Source: Dipetalonema caudispina
Taxonomy: Eukaryota > Nematoda > Chromadorea > Rhabditida > Onchocercidae
Direction of reading: 5' to 3'
Assembly (NCBI GenBank): GCA_013365325.1
Contig: JABVXV010000060.1
Coordinates: 124,001-188,000, forward strand
Length of the DNA: 64,000 nucleotides
The notes below the pieces were generated by a model. It did no database searches. It was not told the DNA's origin and saw nothing but the letters and a program-made list of their open reading frames with translations. Within the stretch, counting starts at the first letter, position 1, and every line of letters starts with the position of its first letter. A program made the position numbers and the translations under genes. Below, one piece after another: positions 48,939 to 62,000 of the stretch.

Positions 48939-50636
48939 CAGGGATGGCGTCATTTGAAGAATTTTTCATTAACTAAACCTTAATCCCTGTCCGTCTACCC
49001 ATTCCCACCCGGTATTTTATTTATCGCCCTGGAGAACTGATGAATGCAGAAATTTAAGACGGTCGAATTGTGGATCTTATTCTGCCTTTTACTGGATTAT
49101 CTTCATGCCATTTTGACCATAAGTGGAGAGACCTTTGTTGTATCTACCAAAATATTTTTGTCCCCTAAGCTGATTGTTTGTACCCTTTTCAGTTGCCTGA
49201 CTTGTTTTTAAAAAAATTGCTTAATGATTGTTTGTTCTGTTTGAGTTGTTTGTCTGTATTTCACTCGAGAAAATATAGTCTCTATCTTATATGAGGTAAA
49301 TTTACTCCTTTTTTTTTATTTCAGACAGTTATTTTTCTTTCGTTGGTATTTCTCTCGCGATGAATATTTCTTGTTTGACTTGTTTTTTGCCTGTTTTTAA
49401 TGATTTTTGTATGTATGTTTTTGCATGTATTTGTGTTATTCTTTTGAAGTATCCAACCACGCTCGCTTATTGATTCATCGTTTCTGTAGCTAAGCGAAAC
49501 TAATCTACAAAGGGTGCGGTGATTTCCAAAAAATATGCTAAGATATTTTACGCGCGTATGAATGTCACTGTTCTCCTCCATCATGATTCCTGGAGCTATC
49601 CGACCACCTGGCGCAGCGTGTGTTGCCAACATGCTTGAACGTTCATTAATCTACCAGAAGAGGTCCAATGTGCCAGTCGAACTTTTGGTTTTATGCACGA
49701 ACAAATCAAGTTGACGATTGCTATGATCGCCTGCTTTCTTCACTTTTTCCCTCCCGTATGTAAAGAGCTTTTCCATTACTTGACTTACTATTTCTTTTTT
49801 TTTTATCTTTTTTTTTTGAGAAGCTTTGCGGTGTCAGTTTTTCCCAAATATTATGTGTCGTTTTTTGATCACGTCTCAAAACTTTCATATGATGTAACAA
49901 GGATTTTTCTCTATTTGATCGACTCCTCCCAGAAAGAAGGAAGTCTTTTAGATTTTGGTTAAGTTAAAATATAATTTTTTGATGTAAACGGGTATTTTGT
50001 TGGGCTTATTTGTCCAATCGAATCCAGCATTTGCCATTGTGAACTGAAATGACTTATTTTCTTTCTTTTATTTAGGGTGTTTTATGGTTCCTTTTCCACA
50101 ACTTTAATGTGATTATTTCAACGACAGCAGTGACTCCCACTTCACTGATTGTCTTTTGCCAGACTGCTCAGTTCTCTCCTGTTTCCTTTCAAAATTTGTG
50201 AAAAAGTATTTTTAAGTCTGTAAGTCAGTGACACTGCAATTCGTTCTTTTTCCTGACTCTCCAGAAGAAACGTTTTGGAAAGTAGGCTTCTCATGGTGAC
50301 CCAGACTCTTATGTTCGACTGTTAGTATGTTATGAATGTCTGGATTATGTTTGTATGTATGCTTTAAGTTTGGAATTCAATTTTTATTTTTCGATTGAAC
50401 AATGGCAATCTTCAATTTCAATTTTTTGATGAACATTGTTTTATTCATTTTAAACTGCGAATTTCCAAATCTTTCTCTGGTTGTTCCTCTCATCTTTTGC
50501 TTTTAATTTTCCGCCTTCTATTCCCTCCATTCAGGAAAGGTCTCTCCAACTCCAGACCCGAATCCCATATGTTTTTTTAAGCCTTGCCCAACTGCCTCTC
50601 GTCTCTCCGCTGCATTCTAACGTTACTAATTTATGC
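48939..50636. other. Non-coding stretch downstream of importin alpha
   Basis: T-rich on the plus strand, consistent with importin alpha 3' UTR at its start. Several 60-100 codon open frames occur but have no motif or splice support. Nothing else seen. Confidence 0.5.
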
Positions 50637-51053
50637 TTAGTTCGTCATTCTCAAGAAATGCATTTTCCAGAACTTTAGTTCGCGATTATGATGTTTTTTC
50701 TTGAAGTTAGAATAATAAGACAGAACGATGAGCCACAGAGCACTGCACAATCCAAGCGGCTTTCTTAACAAATTTTCCAGCAAAGATTCAAAATGGATTT
50801 CTCTACCATACATACATGTAAGCATACAATGCGCTCGTATTTCTATGGTCTTAAAAATCTGTTCCTTTATTCTGTTGAGGAAAATGGGACGGCAAGCTGG
50901 GTTCTCCTCAGGAGCGGCCTTCAAATGTTCTAAAATTTCTTCTTTTGCTAACCCACAGTATCGCACGAGCATTACATAAATCTTCGATTGTTTATACTTT
51001 GTATTTTTACGTTCACATCTTTTTTTTTTTTTTTTTTGTAATTTTATCCTCAT
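50637..51053 (-). CDS. Unrecognised open reading frame (possible small protein or exon)
   Basis: A 138-codon frame, the longest uninterrupted one not assigned to a known gene. The most protein-like part starts at an internal Met: MLVRYCGLAKEEILEHLKAA, then EENPACRPIFLNRIKEQIFK, a mixed-charge, possibly helical segment with several Cys (HCMLTCMYG), then a hydrophobic stretch GLCSALWLIVLSYY. The first 27 codons are lysine-rich and read from a poly-T tract, so the likely start is the internal Met (complement of about 50970). An 83-codon frame overlaps on the plus strand. No family recognised. It could be one exon of a larger gene, a single-exon gene or chance; it sits between convergent importin alpha and PMI. 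Confidence 0.35.
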   Translation of the reverse strand: MRIKLQKKKKKRCERKNTKYKQSKIYVMLVRYCGLAKEEILEHLKAAPEENPACRPIFLNRIKEQIFKTIEIRAHCMLTCMYGREIHFESLLENLLRKPLGLCSALWLIVLSYYSNFKKKHHNRELKFWKMHFLRMTN

Positions 51054-51374
51054 ATTAAAGTCGCATACTGTGTCCTATGATAATTGCGAATAGAAGACTG
51101 TTTTTATAATTTATATAGAAGAGCAAATGCTTAGACGAAAAGAGAGGGTAGACGCAATATTCCTAGTCATTTCACTTTTTGTTCGGTATCGAGCTTCACG
51201 CGCTATTAGATGCACCTAAAGATGAATTTCGAAAGAAGTAATTTCCCTATTTCTGCAAATTTCTGTTTCGAAAAAACAGGAATTTCCACATTTAATTTTG
51301 GAAATTAAAAGTGCTTGAAGCTGGTGAAATTGCTCTTTATAGATCCAAAAAGATCGAAAGTCCCTCTTAGGTCT

Positions 51375-53946
51375 CTATTTTTTAGGTGTGAAAGCACGAT
51401 AAGCTAAAAAATCTGTGGATGGTTTAATATTCACATGGTGTATATTTGCGGGGACAAAGTATATTTCACCTCGGCCCACCTTGAGTTTTTCAGGACCAAT
51501 GTATATTTCAGTCGAGCCTTTTATGACGATAATAATGCTGCTAGCACCGACATCTTGCAATTTATTGGCTTCACTCTGAAATAAAAGTAAAACTCTGAGA
51601 TACAGTTAATCGATTATTTACGAAAAATTAATGGATTGTTTTATGCATACTGTGTTAAATAAAATTTCCATTGCTTTCGCAATTTTTTTCACACATTTGG
51701 ATAAACATTATGGGAAATCCACCTCTCTATATATGTTTATTTGATCATAGCAGAAATGATCAAAGATATTAATATTATTCAAAGTCCCAAAAGAGGAATG
51801 AAATTGTTAGGATCTGGACCAACAGCACGATACTCAAGGCACTTTTAGATGATTCAGTCCATAACAAAGTTATTAAAGATCACCCTTAATTCATGCACAG
51901 CAAATTCTTCGACTGGTGGCGCATATTCCCTTATTCCAGGGCTAATAATTTTTGGAGAAAAATATGGTGGCTGAATCATTTCGAATGTCAAATCCGAGCA
52001 AAGCGTGTCGACATCCTTGAATTTCGATGTTAGGCCAGCACGAATAGTGTTGTCTGAACAAGCCATGCATTCCACACAATCTGTAGAAATTTTTAGGAGC
52101 ATTAAAAAACGTCTTTTCTGCCAACTTTCTTTAAAAATACACATAAATCCTTCACTTACCTCCTAGAAGATATGCATGAGGAGAATTTGGTCCCATAAAA
52201 ACAGCGTCTCCTTTTTTTAGTGTAAAATAATTTATCAAAAGCGGTGCGAATACACCTACATCACCGGGATACTCACTGTGCAGTCGGAGAAGCAACTCTT
52301 CGAGATCAGAACGATTGTTCTCTAGAAGAAGAAGTCAAGTAACTGAAGAAATTAAACAATACTTCACGATGTACTACAAATTTAATATTTCAACTGAATG
52401 GATTCTTTTACTGTTATGAGGTGTTACAGAAAAAGACATTCTTTTCGGAATTCGGATTATTCGGGAGAGCAAAAGGTCTTCAAGTCTAATGCTTCCAGCT
52501 TGGATTGACTTTAAAATAAAGATTTCTTTGTAGCGATCAAAACCCAACTGTTCTTTAGGCGTATTACCAATTGCTGCACTGCTTTAGATACATTTTCGTT
52601 TGATGAACGCATATATTCAGAAAATATCTTCTTTAAGGCCTCGCGTTTTTCAAAATCATTTCCAGTTTTCAAGTTTTCAATAGCATCTCGCGAAGTTATT
52701 AAGTTCCGCAGTTCGGGAAAAGCTATAAAGAATTATTTGCAATTATGGAAACAATAGTAGAATAAAATATCATAACATACTGTCGGCTTTTACAACAAAA
52801 GTTCATTTTTGATCAGTTCTTATGCATTAAAATAATCCTTCAACAGCAAGTAGAAAGTCTCAAGGTATAACTGCCAAACCTTCAATATTGTCACAAATTT
52901 CATGAAAGGGACGAAAACCGCTTAAAAGTTGAAAATCTGATAAAGCAATCGCCATTTCCGGTTTATGATTGCTGTCGGGATAGTGTGTTGGATCAATGTT
53001 GTGCAATATTTTTGCTTTTTCCTATAAACGAGTAGAAATAACTTCATTTGAATGGGATTTGTGTCCCACAAAAAAGCATTACTACACGCTGTATGCACGT
53101 GATTTGTACTTGCTCTTGCTTAACTCAGTGCTGATTCCTCTTTTGAGTGTTTTATTTGTTGATGTCAGCGAAAAAAAAAATTCCAAGCTCTAAAACGTAT
53201 ATCATAACGTGGCAGGAAACTAGATTATTCCACATAAAAAGTTGGTTGATATTGTTGGTGAAATAGAGAACAGAAAGCTTTTAATTCCCAAATAATTAAA
53301 TTTTTAAAAACTATCAAAATAAATGAACCAGCCTTATCCGGATGGCTCTGTATTGACAGTGCTTTATTCACCGAAAGTACTTTAAACAAAAACTGTAGTG
53401 ATCCACCTTCATGATCCCCTAGAAATGACTTCGATTCTGCAATTTTTTCTGATAAAAGCTTTCCATCCGATACAAGCTTTGATGGTCCGTTTGGATGCAC
53501 ACCCATCCATAACTGAAATGAATTTAATGAAAATACCATTCTGACCGACGATATGAATTTATGTATAGAATGCTCACGGAATTTGCTAATTAAAAAGTTC
53601 TAAATTTGAAATATTTGCCGAATTAAGCTTCCCTTGAAAGGCATAAACGGATTTAGAATAGTGAAATTAAACTTGCGATTAACTAGGATGAAAGTGGATG
53701 TCACAGATATTTGCGGAAGGATTAGAAATATGTCACTAATTTAGCGATAAGAGATTAATTAATTAGGTTAAATAAGTAGCCAAGAGATAGATTAAATTGG
53801 TAAAACTTAAAATAAACCTCAGCGTATGGTTTTGCTTCATCAATGATGAATAGTTTATCCGCTGCATGCATCAAAATAGCTACTTCACTTTGGCTTCCTT
53901 GACGTCCCCAATCGTACATTTGCACAGCGCATATTAACTTCTCCAT
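51375..53946 (-). CDS. Mannose-6-phosphate isomerase (type I)
   Basis: Zinc enzyme interconverting fructose-6-P and mannose-6-P, the entry to GDP-mannose and N-glycan precursors. Exons: 53946-53818, 53512-53333, 53021-52880, 52722-52568, 52508-52412, 52321-52160, 52080-51884, 51575-51375; all in frame, 420 residues (human MPI 423). Zinc ligands are present: Gln and His in LSIQSHPDK, Glu in [12 protein letters not shown], and His in [31 protein letters not shown] opens exon 2, and a small cupin tail ([12 protein letters not shown]...FVPANIHHV) ends the protein. The intron after SHPDK seems to start with GC (AAG|GCTGGT): this gives an alignment without insertion to relatives, whereas the nearest in-frame GT would add seven residues. 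Its metabolic product supports STT3-dependent glycosylation, but there is no operon link. Confidence 0.95.
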
Positions 53947-54889
53947 CTTACCACTCTAAATAGATTTATTACAATTGCATTATTAGCAATTTATAAGTAA
54001 ATTTATATAATCTGAGAAGTGAATGATATAAAGTTTTGACAGAATTCAACAAAGCCTATACGGAAACAAGCAACGATACAAATATGACTAATTCATCAAA
54101 TTTTATAAATTTTTTCAAAATTTAAAAACTATTCCATAAATGTTCAGACAATATTAAGTCATTTCTATGATCATGTTACTGTAATATCAGAAAGTAAGTG
54201 CTAGAATTTATCAAATACCATAGATTGGAACTGCTAGGAAATAAATTATAGGGCATGATCAGATAATCCTAATAAAACTGAAAATGAAGTGGTAATTAGA
54301 TAATAATGTACGTATCATTGCAGATAAATAAAGACAGAAAGGAGCTAAATTACGATCAAATATGAGAAATAGTTGATCGATAATTCATTCCAAAATGATA
54401 AATATTATATTTCAAATGTATAAACTCATCTTCTCATCGATTGATTTTGAAAAAACAAAAAAAAGAAAAAAAAAACAGAGAAGAAATTTTCCTGATGACA
54501 TCGAAATGAATCATCGAATGAAACTTTCATGAAAAACGGAAAGAAAAATTATGCGATCATTTCGATGATAATCTTTCCGGGAATTCATTAACTACCATCT
54601 ACTTCGGATTGCAAATCAAATTGATAAAGCATAAAGATCGACACGAAATGAGGATGGATGATACAATTAATTAACAGTTATCTGATTATGATATTGCGAT
54701 AGTGGATTACAGTTAATACCAATATAACATCTTGGAGGCTAATTAGTGGACATTTATGACTTATTGAGTAGCTCCACACCTTATATACCATGCCTATGCT
54801 ACTTCCTAGCCAAGGATTCAACAATTAAACAATTCTGCCTTAGGTGTGAAGCTGCTAAAAGACAAAGTCAGGCACTCGCATGAGCGCCA

Positions 54890-54936
54890 TTTCAAAAAAA
54901 AGGCCTATCTATCCAATAGGTAAGCCTTTTTTGAAA
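54890..54936. repeat. 47-base hairpin
   Basis: TTCAAAAAAAAGGC pairs with GCCTTTTTTGAA (one extra A), and inside it CCTAT pairs with ATAGG. Resembles a terminator or small-RNA stem by shape only; in a nematode intergenic region its role is unknown. Confidence 0.7.
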
Positions 54937-55035
54937 GTGATGAGAGGACGATGATCGATTGGTAAAAGGATCAATAGTGATTCATTCGGTAATAGTATAT
55001 CTCAAACTAATGATAAGTCTCAATTATACCAGAAG

Positions 55036-55170
55036 AAACATTGAGGTGTCGCATCTGCCATAATCAGCCTTAAGCCGTAAGGACTGCGGTGTCGCAGTGG
55101 CCATAAGTCATAAGGATTGAGGTGTTGCAGTGGCCATAAGCCATAAGGACTGAGGTGTCGTAGTATGTCT
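55036..55170 (-). repeat. 33-bp minisatellite coding an 11-residue repeat
   Basis: Three to four copies of a 33-bp unit (core TAAGGACTGAGGTGTCGCAG, then TGGCCATAAGCCA) with point changes. The period is a multiple of three, and the minus strand reads open through all copies (55232-55020, 70 codons) as PYGLWPLQHLN / PYDLWPLRHRS / PYGLRL. No neighbouring exon or splice site makes this an obvious gene. Confidence 0.8.
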
Positions 55171-58100
55171 ATATGGGGAAAAATATCTAATTTAGTAATT
55201 TCATTCTGCAGATAATATGCTTTTACCATCATGGAAGCTTAATAACAAGTTTATTTTATATTTGTAAAATTTATTTCAGTTTGAATATGAGTTAATGTGA
55301 AATGATGTTGTGATAAATTATCACTTCAATGATTTATTTGAAGATCGCTTTTATTACATTAAGTTATGGATCCTTTCAACAATGGAAAAAAATCTTACTA
55401 TTTTTTTTACTTGATTTGTTATTCATTTTATTGACTTAAATATTGAAATAGTTCGAATCCTTATTCTAAAATTCGTTACATTTTTATTTTTAAATGAAAA
55501 TATACTACTTTGTTACAATATACCTTATCATTCAATGCGATACATCATTTTGTAGTGAGACAGTTGCGCCTCAAATTTGTCTACCAAATCTCGAAAAGAT
55601 ACTTCATTCATGCTATCATTAGGCTATCATCATAATTTTAAACGATTAGTGAATCATCTGTTGTCAAAATAATTCTAATATATTCATTGCAACTTGAAAG
55701 CATCCACTTTTTTTCTGCCGATAAACAAATTTAATGGCTTTTATTTTCCAAAAATTCCTAATTTGGTAAACATTTCGTGGTTTTATCGAAAATTAATAAT
55801 TTTTTAAAACGTTTAAATACTTGATATGAGAATTTATAAATAGAATTAGGAAGGAATATTTCATTGCTTAAAAATTGTTTAACATTTTTGTCAGTTTTCT
55901 GAATCTTAAAATAGAAGTACTTTTATCTCATAAAAATTGATAATGCGTCATAGCAGATGATTTTAAAGACATTTCAATGATTCGAAAAATGTCCACATCT
56001 ATAAAAAGAAATTAATCTTTATTACCTTTTCATATTGCAGTGTCATTTGTCCATCTCTTCACTTTTTCCCTTTCTTCCTATAATTTTTTTAAAATTTAGT
56101 TATTTATATATTATCACAGGCATTGAATAGAGTGAATTTTTGGTCAATTAGTAGTAATGCCATCATTTTACCAGCGGTCTCTTTCATCTTTTTAGTAACT
56201 AAATTGAATTTAAATCTCTCACAATGCTTCTGTCTATTATGATGATTCTTATAAAACTCTGCAATTAACGATCATCCTAATTCTGAAGTGCAGCAATTCA
56301 GGTTTGCAATACATATATCTCTAACGATAACTCTCAGTCCTCTTTCTAAGAAATTTATCTAAAAAAAAAAAAATCCAAAAAGCAAAATCTAAAAAAACAA
56401 CAATATTTCAGCATTTGTAGAATTTTTTATAATTTATAAGTTTCCATGCGCTATGATGTTCTTTTGCGCTTTCGTTCAACGAATGCATGACCTCGTTTAT
56501 AAAAATAGGATTATTTTTATGTCAGGAGAGCACAAATGATGTATTTTCATAGAAAGAATTTATTCGATAAGATTTCTTTGATAGGATCGCTTTTTTTACC
56601 ACTTTAGCGAGAAAAAGTTTGGGTGATCGTTGAATCCTAAAAAGTCTATCGTCAACTGAAATATTTCAACTATCTAGAGGCTTTCAACAGCGACTGTTGA
56701 CTTTCTCATAGCTTCTGCATATCGGATCCTTCTGGAGAATACACAGAAATTTTTTGATTCAAATGTTACATCTTTCACAAATTTGGGAAAAAAAAATTTC
56801 AGCCTTCACGCATAAATAAATTTTGACCATTTTTGTATTTTTATATTTGTATTATCTGAATGCTTGTGTCATATTTCTTTCAAGTCAAAATAGGGGATAA
56901 AATGCTAAAAAATTTTAGATCCTTTTTACATTTGTACTATCAGGGCAGAGATCAAAGTTCAAGCTGCAGAATTTGTAGAAAATGAATTCAAGCATTTATA
57001 AAATACGGTGAAGGTCAGTTAAAGCCTAGATTTTGGAAATTTGAAAGAAATTTTCTTCAGAAAACTCTTAATAGCATTGTTATTATTGTTTCAACAAAAG
57101 CTTAATCACCATGAATTCTACAGATCTTTTAGCTTCTTCTGCAACTGCAGCTCGACAACATGCACGCTCAGGCTTAGTAATTTGAAAATACAAATAATTA
57201 ATTCTATTGTAAATAAACTTTAGTATTGTTGTTTTTAGTTCTGATCATTTTTTAATTAAAGAGAATACCGATGACGAGATTACATTCAGAATAACTTAGT
57301 TGGTATCATTGCTTGGTCTAATTTTTTTACGTACATTAATTTGAATATTTATTTTGATGTTTCCTGTAATCCAACCGTAATTTTTCCAAAAATTCATAGA
57401 CGAAACTTTTCGACTTATATTTATCTGAATACAGAAAGTTTCAGCTGTTGAGACTATTGGAAATTTTTTGATCAAATTATGGATAAAATCAAGTAAAGAG
57501 AATAAAAGCACAAATGCAAATCAACAATGATTTGCATTTTTGTCTGTTGTAATCGATTATTTTTGAAACTATCACATTTCAAATGTTTAAAATGCGATAC
57601 TTATATCACATCATACCTATCCCAACACTAAAGTTTTAACTGTCGAAGTTGTAAAAGACATGATCGACTATTTTTTTATAGAAAAGCAAAGAGATAGATA
57701 GGCTAAAAAAAACAGAAAAAAAAAAACAATTTTCATTGTATTTAAAATCATTAAAATGTCTACTTGTCCTTATCGCTTTGTATAAATCTGAAATGCCAAT
57801 AAAACATCAAATAATATAAATGATTTAATCTTCTTTTCAATTAGGAATTTCTACTTCATTATTAATTTTAAGTCACAACGATTTGAATGAAAAAAAAAAA
57901 AAACTTTCACCATTTCTTCATTTTCCACATTCTTCTAGAATTCATGTTAATTTCCCTTTTTTTTTTCTCACTAACTGGAATTTTGAAATGAAATCACCAA
58001 GTTTTTCAGTAGAATCTTTTTATCGGGATTATTGAATATGATTATCATATCCTAACCCATTCTAATTTAGAGCTTACACTTCTTAACCTTTCACCTTTGG

Positions 58101-59005
58101 TTCCTTCTATGATTTTATATGGACTAATTAAATCTATATGCTAATTTAGTAAATGAAAGGAATTGAAAGTCATTTCAGCATCTTACATTGAACTATTCCA
58201 CTCTTCAAGGTAATTCAAAGTGTATCGCTATTTCATTTTTTTATTAGTTTCCTCAACTTCACTATTTAACTTAAATCTACAACGATATCACTGATCATTT
58301 ATCGCTTTTATCGAATCACGAATGCCTAAGATTGTTGTGTACATGACATGCTCGTCTGCTCATTGCTAAAATAGCATGGCTGATACCAGCATACGTTGTA
58401 GAAACTAGTTTACCACTCCCTCTATTCCTTTTCTCTCTTTACCATTTCAATCAGACAGGTATGATTCATCAACACTTCTCCTTCCATATTTTTCTCACTT
58501 ATTTGTCGCATTTCTAACTTAACTTACCTTAAAATTACATTAATTGCATTAGGGAAAGTGTAAAATGTATTTCTAAGAGTGACCACTAAGGATTCTGGTC
58601 AAGTCATCTGTTGATTTGAGATAATTTCTGCTGTCTACATCTAATGTATCAGCTATATTATTTAATAAAAGTTTAATAATTCCGCAATTATTTCCAATTC
58701 TTATACTTCAGTTTATTTTTTTACACCTCCTCTTACTAGTCAATCAATCAATTCATTCACTCCTCTCAATCAATTAATTAACCAATTAATCTATCTATCT
58801 TTCCATATATACGGTATTCTCTGTACTCAATTTTTCACTCTTTTTTAGAATTGTTGAGAAGGATGAAATTATGACATCTGCTGATAGCATATAAAAATAT
58901 CTTAATTTTAGTTCTCTTTATTTCTACTCTTTGTACTTAGAAAAGCCTTTTTGTCCAGTTATTACCAATGCAATAATTCGTTCTTTTTAAAAAGCGTTTG
59001 CAACA

Positions 59006-62000
59006 ATGCAGAATGAACCACCAATATTGTTGCCACGAAAACGACAGCCATCACCGAAGAAAATGGCACCTTCTGTGGAATGCTTTCTTGTCACGATGCT
59101 GTTTGTAATTGCTGTTCAGGTATGCAATTTTTTTTGTTATCAGGAATAGCCGGAATAATCGTTTGTATCGCTCGTTCATCAATGCTGCAATATCTGTAAT
59201 TCAAGTGTGTAGCTATCTTTTAAGTTTATTCTATAGCTGTACAACATTTTCTAAAACAAATTGGTAATGCTTTCGCAGAAATTATCACAAATACTTTATA
59301 TCGGAAGTTTTAAAGAAAGTTATATAGGGTACTTATCTTGCATACGTGGTTGGCATATTGACTAATCTGGAACGACGATTCGGCATATCGAGCAAAAAAT
59401 CCGGTGCTTTGTTGTCATGTTATGACATTGGCCATACCGTTTCTGTGGTACTGATTGGCTTTCTGGCCAATGATAAACATTTACCCAGGATTACAGCCGC
59501 AGGTAAACAGCATTTTAACATGCTAATTCTTCACTAATTTTCATACTTCTTTATAATTTTGCGCTTTTTTCTTCTTATCGATTAAATGATATAAAAAATG
59601 TTGTGATTATTTATAGCCATATTGTAGGTGTAATACTTAGTGCTATATCGATGTTTATATTGGCCTTACCTATGGTACTATTTGGAGCGCAATCATTCGA
59701 TGAAGTATCACTGTCACGACATGAAGTTAGTTTTTTAAGTTCGTTTTTCCCTTGAAGTTCTTATTTTGAAAATTTCCACAATGTAGTAATGATCATTTAT
59801 TTCATTTTTTTCACTCTTATATATTTGGCTAAATCCATTTTTCAAAAGGTAGAGATCTAATAAGACAATAAAATGGCCTGAGCTATATTGACATTAATTT
59901 TAACTTCTTCTAGAGGGACATATTTACTTCTTATTTTCTAAAAATTCTCATTGATTTTACAGCATGAATATATTCTCAGAAATATTTGTGACCCATCACG
60001 TGTTACCAATGACCCTGAGCGAAATTGTGCACTTCAAGAAGATGAACATTTTTTGGCATTTTGTATCTTGGTCATTGGCCAAATTCTGGCTGGCGTTGCT
60101 GCTGCACCATTCAATACGGTGGCTTATGTTTATGTGGACAATAACTTGGCAGATAAAACAAAATCACCGTTTTACTTGAGTATTTTTTCAATAATTTTCT
60201 ATCTGAAAATAGTGTCCTCATAGAGAATAACTTCATTTTACATCTCATTACGCTCCCATGTATCTTTTAAAAACTAATATTGTAAGAATTTCAAACTTAA
60301 ATTTCTTTTTATAAAACGAGGAAAGTTATCTTGCAAAGGTCAAATAGACTTAACGTTCCTGTTATAGGTTTATTATCCAGTATGTATGCATTTGCACCAG
60401 CTTTTGGATTTGCATTAAGTGCAGGTGTAACAAGCTTATATACGACAATTGTTGATGGTACTACTTTCGAACATACAAAAACATATCTTCAATAACGAGT
60501 CGAGTTGTGGTTTTCTTTATCAGATAAAAGCCAAGAAAGGCATTATTCATTTTTAAAATTAATGATTTGGCTTAACTAATTCTAATTTAAATTAGTTTTT
60601 TCCTGCAGTACCTTCAAATGTGACAATTAACAGCGATGAATGGATTGGAGCCTGGTGGCTTGGTTTCATCATTTTTGCTTTACTTTACTTGGCCGGTGCT
60701 GTTCCACTATTTTTCTTTCCCAAAAAGTTATTGCTACAATATAATTCAAATTCATTCGAAATGCAACAACTGAGGTTGAATTACTTTTGCTATCTTTTAA
60801 TATTACACAAAATAAATTTGTTAATGAGATTATTAATATAACTTAATGTGCTAATAAGACAATTACCATTCTATCCATTAGTTAAGTTAAGATAAAGTGC
60901 CAATGAATTGTGCAAAAAATCGAAAGATAGGAATCTTTCTACTCGTTGTATTTAACATGATTTCACTTACCTGACTGGTTCTTGTTTTGGTTACAGGAAT
61001 GGATATTGTCATGATCATGATGATCATCAGATCTCTGCTTTTGAAAACGATGAACGACCGCGAGAAACGTTCTGTGAACAGCTAAAAGCAGCCTTCAAAG
61101 GTATTATTGACTTTTTCTTTAATAAAAAATATTTACTTATTGTTAATTACTTCCAGAATAAAGTTTTAAAATATTTTTCAGATATTTCAAGAGCAATCGA
61201 AAGCTATTTAATGAATCTTTTCATCAAAAAAAATAGTGATGCTGAAATTTAGTTAAAAAATTTCTAGAATTTCCGAGATTGATAAAGAATCCGGTATTTA
61301 CCTCAATGATAATTGGTTGGATGTTTGGTTCATATCTTACCAGTGGTTATAGTACTTATCTACCGAAATATATCGAAACACAGTTTGGTCGTAGCGCATC
61401 AGCTGCTGATACTTACGCTGGTAAATTATGTCTACCTAAGATAAAAGAGTCTAGCTGAAGCTAATTTGAGTACAGACTGTAAGAGTAGTAATCAGTGTCA
61501 TATGATCTAATTGAAAATTCATATTTATCCATTGTTGAAATCATAATATTTGCAGGTATAGTATCAATTGGTAGTATAGCGGTTAGTACAGCGCTTGGTG
61601 GTTATTTACTAACAAAATTCAATCCATCACCTCGAAAAGCACTTCTTTTTTTAATTGCCACTTGGACGATCATTATAATCACTTATTTAATCGGTGCTAT
61701 AGTTGGTTGTGATGAACCACAAGTGAAACAACTCCTAATTAGCACCATTAATGAGTTAGTAACATTTCATTGTATTTCTATTTTATCCCAACTTGAAGCT
61801 CAGTGTAGTTTAGAGCATTCTCTTTTATATATATGTATTATAATATTTTATTATCTTTCAAACATTTTGTTTAAAATTCTTTTCAGAGAAAAATTCAGTG
61901 ATAATTTGGAATGTAGCTTTGAATGTCAGTGTAATGAAGTTGATCTCTTTAATCCAGTAAATTATCACACAATGAACTATTTCTCACCATGTCATGCTGG

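Larger units (their letters stand above)
53947..59005. other. 5-kb non-coding region between divergent PMI and OATP genes
   Basis: Largest gene-free stretch of the window and very AT-rich. Contains a perfect-stemmed hairpin (54890-54936) and a 33-bp minisatellite (55036-55170); the rest is low-complexity A/T sequence with no exon-like codons on either strand. Both flanking promoters lie at its ends. Confidence 0.6.

Noticed and set aside
55453..55462. GTTCGAATCC, a sequence typical of a tRNA T-loop.
   Set aside because: The surrounding DNA does not fold into an acceptor or anticodon arm and is almost pure A/T.
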